Source of the DNA: Methanolobus sp. UBA118
GTDB taxonomy: Archaea > Halobacteriota > Methanosarcinia > Methanosarcinales > Methanosarcinaceae
Assembly (NCBI GenBank): GCA_002508635.1
Contig: DACO01000042.1
Coordinates: 1-6,874 of the forward strand
Direction of reading: 5' to 3'
Length of the DNA stretch: 6,874 nucleotides
Part shown: positions 5,789 to 6,874 of the stretch, one piece after another
How the letters are laid out: the number at the start of each line of letters is the position of its first letter
Position numbering within the stretch: the stretch's first letter is position 1
The notes under the pieces: generated by a model
What the model was told of the DNA's origin: nothing
What the model saw: only the letters and a program-made list of their open reading frames with translations
Database searches by the model: none
Position numbers and translations under genes: made by a program

Positions 5789-6565
5789 ATGCAGACTGAT
5801 CATCACTCTTTGCAGATCTTCGGAATAAGGACTCCGCTCATCAGACCGGGAGACGATATTGCGAAGATACTGATAAGTTCTGTCGAAAAGTCAGGAATCG
5901 CTTTTCAGGACAATGATATCCTCATCATTGCAGAATCACCACTTGCAACCGCCGAGAAACGCCTGGTATTTCTAGGGGATGTGGCGCCATCCGGAAAAGC
6001 AAAAGAGCTTGCACTTCAGTACCAGCTGGACCCACGGGAAATGGAGTTGATACTGCAGGAATGCGACGAGATATTCGGTGGTGTTCCCGGTGCCGCACTG
6101 ACAATCACCGACGGTACCCTGTCCCCTAATGCAGGTATTGACAGTTCCAACGCACCTGACGGATATGTGGTACTGCTACCAGAAGACCCACAGGCCAGTG
6201 CTGAGCGGATCCGCAGTGATATCGAGAATTATTGTAATTGCCATATAGGAGTGATAGTTGGTGACAGCCGCACACAACCCCTCAGACTAGGGTGCGTCGG
6301 CATTGCCCTGGGAAGCTCCGGTATAGTACCTGTGGAGGATGCCAGGGGTTCGGTGGATCTTTTCGGAAAGGAGATGAAGATCACCCGAAAAGCTGTTGCC
6401 GATAACCTTGTTTCTGCAGCCCAGCTACTTATGGGAGAGGGCGGGGAAAGTATTCCTGCTGTGCTTATCCGTGGAGCACCGGTACAGTCTACTAAGGAAT
6501 CTGTGGAAATGCCGCTTTTCTCACCGGACGAATGTATGTATTACAGCAATATCAGGGAACAGTAG
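5789..6565 (+). CDS. CofE-family gamma-glutamyl ligase paralogue
   Basis: A 258-residue protein, close to the roughly 250 residues of the CofE ligase that adds glutamate to coenzyme F420-0 with GTP. Recognisable parts: LIRPGDDIAKIL (17-28), AEKR (55-58, where CofE usually has KAEGR), NAGIDSSN (114-121) with Asp118, VGDSRTQPLRLGCVGIALG (157-175) with Asp159, DLFGKEM (190-196) and LLMGEGGESIPAVLIRG (213-229). Asp118 and Asp159 correspond to the metal-binding Asp109 and Asp150 of the Archaeoglobus enzyme, so catalysis by acyl-phosphate formation is plausible. The DSRTQP stretch replaces the usual DTxGR, and the C-terminus is short and lacks an FMN domain. Because the gene sits in a MetF/ThiC operon rather than with F420 genes, the acceptor may not be F420; a folate, pterin or the ThiC-derived product are candidates. 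A true F420 ligase remains possible. It ends in TAG, then TGA six codons later. Confidence 0.82.
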   Translation: MQTDHHSLQIFGIRTPLIRPGDDIAKILISSVEKSGIAFQDNDILIIAESPLATAEKRLVFLGDVAPSGKAKELALQYQLDPREMELILQECDEIFGGVPGAALTITDGTLSPNAGIDSSNAPDGYVVLLPEDPQASAERIRSDIENYCNCHIGVIVGDSRTQPLRLGCVGIALGSSGIVPVEDARGSVDLFGKEMKITRKAVADNLVSAAQLLMGEGGESIPAVLIRGAPVQSTKESVEMPLFSPDECMYYSNIREQ

Positions 6566-6579
6566 GAATCTGTATTCCT
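6564..6579 (+). terminator. Small hairpin at the end of the three-gene operon
   Basis: AGGAAT (6564-6569) pairs with ATTCCT (6574-6579) over a CTGT loop and overlaps the stop codon. Only a four-T run (6589-6592 region) follows, so this is a weak terminator candidate that could instead protect the 3' end. Confidence 0.3.
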
Positions 6580-6742
6580 GCCCTGAAATTTTGAAAATAT
6601 AGAATATTGTCAGTGGTATAGAACACTATAGAGAAATAATAATTACTATCTCATATAGAGCTTATTGTTTCTAAAAAGAGCTATTTACCACTCAACAAAA
6701 TATTGGTACAAAGTTCATGTTCTTTCCGGTAAAGTCCCATGC

Positions 6743-6761
6743 TGGATTCATTCGCAATCCA
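6743..6761 (+). promoter_or_regulatory. Leader hairpin before the last gene
   Basis: TGGATT (6743-6748) and AATCCA (6756-6761) form a perfect 6-bp stem with a 7-base loop, ending 13 bases before the ATG at 6775. The following AAGGTTGG is the only ribosome-site-like sequence there and could be affected by folding. The pairing is visible in the sequence; any regulatory role is a guess. Confidence 0.25.
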
Positions 6762-6774
6762 AGGTTGGTCAAAT

Positions 6775-6874
6775 ATGGAAAGACAAAAAATTAATTTTAT
6801 GGTAACCCTCGCAATCGTAGGGTTAATTCTGCTCGGAAGCATGGCTTCCGCAGTATCTGGAAAACAATTTGATA
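6775..6874 (+). CDS. Exported protein of unknown function, 5' end only
   Basis: Only 33 codons are in the window. The start MERQKINFMVTLAIVGLILL has a basic N-terminus and a hydrophobic core, followed by GSMASAVSGKQFD. This is a typical Sec signal peptide with likely cleavage after the small residues around ASA-VSG. The protein is therefore probably secreted or attached to the cell surface. An AGGTTGG-like sequence lies about eight bases before the ATG; an in-frame ATG at codon 9 would give a shorter signal peptide. The mature protein cannot be classified. Confidence 0.65.
   Translation, partial: MERQKINFMVTLAIVGLILLGSMASAVSGKQFD

Noticed and set aside
6396..6602. 68-residue plus-strand frame over the end of the CofE-like gene
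   Set aside because: An alternative-frame shadow of the conserved LLMGEGG region; no ribosome site.
6617..6657. AT-rich inverted repeats (for example TATAGAGA with TCTC-A-TATA) after the operon
   Set aside because: A one-base bulge and almost purely A/T composition in an AT-rich spacer make chance pairing likely.
1..6874. tRNA, rRNA, CRISPR array, insertion sequence or phage genes
   Set aside because: No cloverleaf-like sequence, regularly spaced repeats, transposase or integrase motif or phage protein was recognised on either strand.

Overview
The window looks like archaeal chromosome, most likely from a methylotrophic methanogen of the Methanosarcinales. This is inferred from a CofE-family (coenzyme F420-type) ligase, an archaeal-length ThiC homologue without the long bacterial N-terminal domain, short GGAG/AGGA ribosome binding sites, TATA-like boxes and hairpin/oligo-T stops. 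No rRNA or other taxonomic marker is present, so the lineage is not proven. Every supported gene is on the + strand.

Left part (1-1756): two exported-protein genes. The first is the 3' end of a transglutaminase-like protein whose start lies outside the window. The second encodes a PepSY-like protein with an N-terminal export segment. Each is followed by an inverted repeat and an oligo-T tract.

Middle (1757-3597): about 520 bases without an intact gene, holding a frame interrupted by one TGA and one TAG (possible decayed gene) and a strong imperfect hairpin. Two tandem membrane protein genes follow, both with the order TM-TM-soluble-TM-TM-soluble. They look like diverged paralogues of unknown function, possibly with a split bacterial-PH-like domain.

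Right part (3660-6565): a compact operon of three enzymes with a visibly more G/C-rich coding style. It holds a stand-alone MetF-type methylenetetrahydrofolate reductase, a ThiC-family radical SAM protein and a CofE-family gamma-glutamyl ligase. The second start overlaps the first stop by one base, and the third start directly follows the second stop. The ThiC homologue keeps its metal-site histidines and its C-terminal Fe-S cysteines, but the usual EGPGH motif reads NGMGGH. The CofE homologue keeps its metal-binding aspartates but carries DSRTQP where the F420 ligase usually has DTxGR. Both therefore look like paralogues working on something other than, or in addition to, textbook thiamine and F420 synthesis. 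This trio is the best candidate for an undescribed pathway here. One testable idea is an AIR-derived product such as 5-hydroxybenzimidazole (the cobamide lower ligand common in methanogens), or a folate/C1-linked pathway with glutamylation.

Right edge (6566-6874): an AT-rich spacer with small inverted repeats, then the first 33 codons of another gene with a clear signal peptide.
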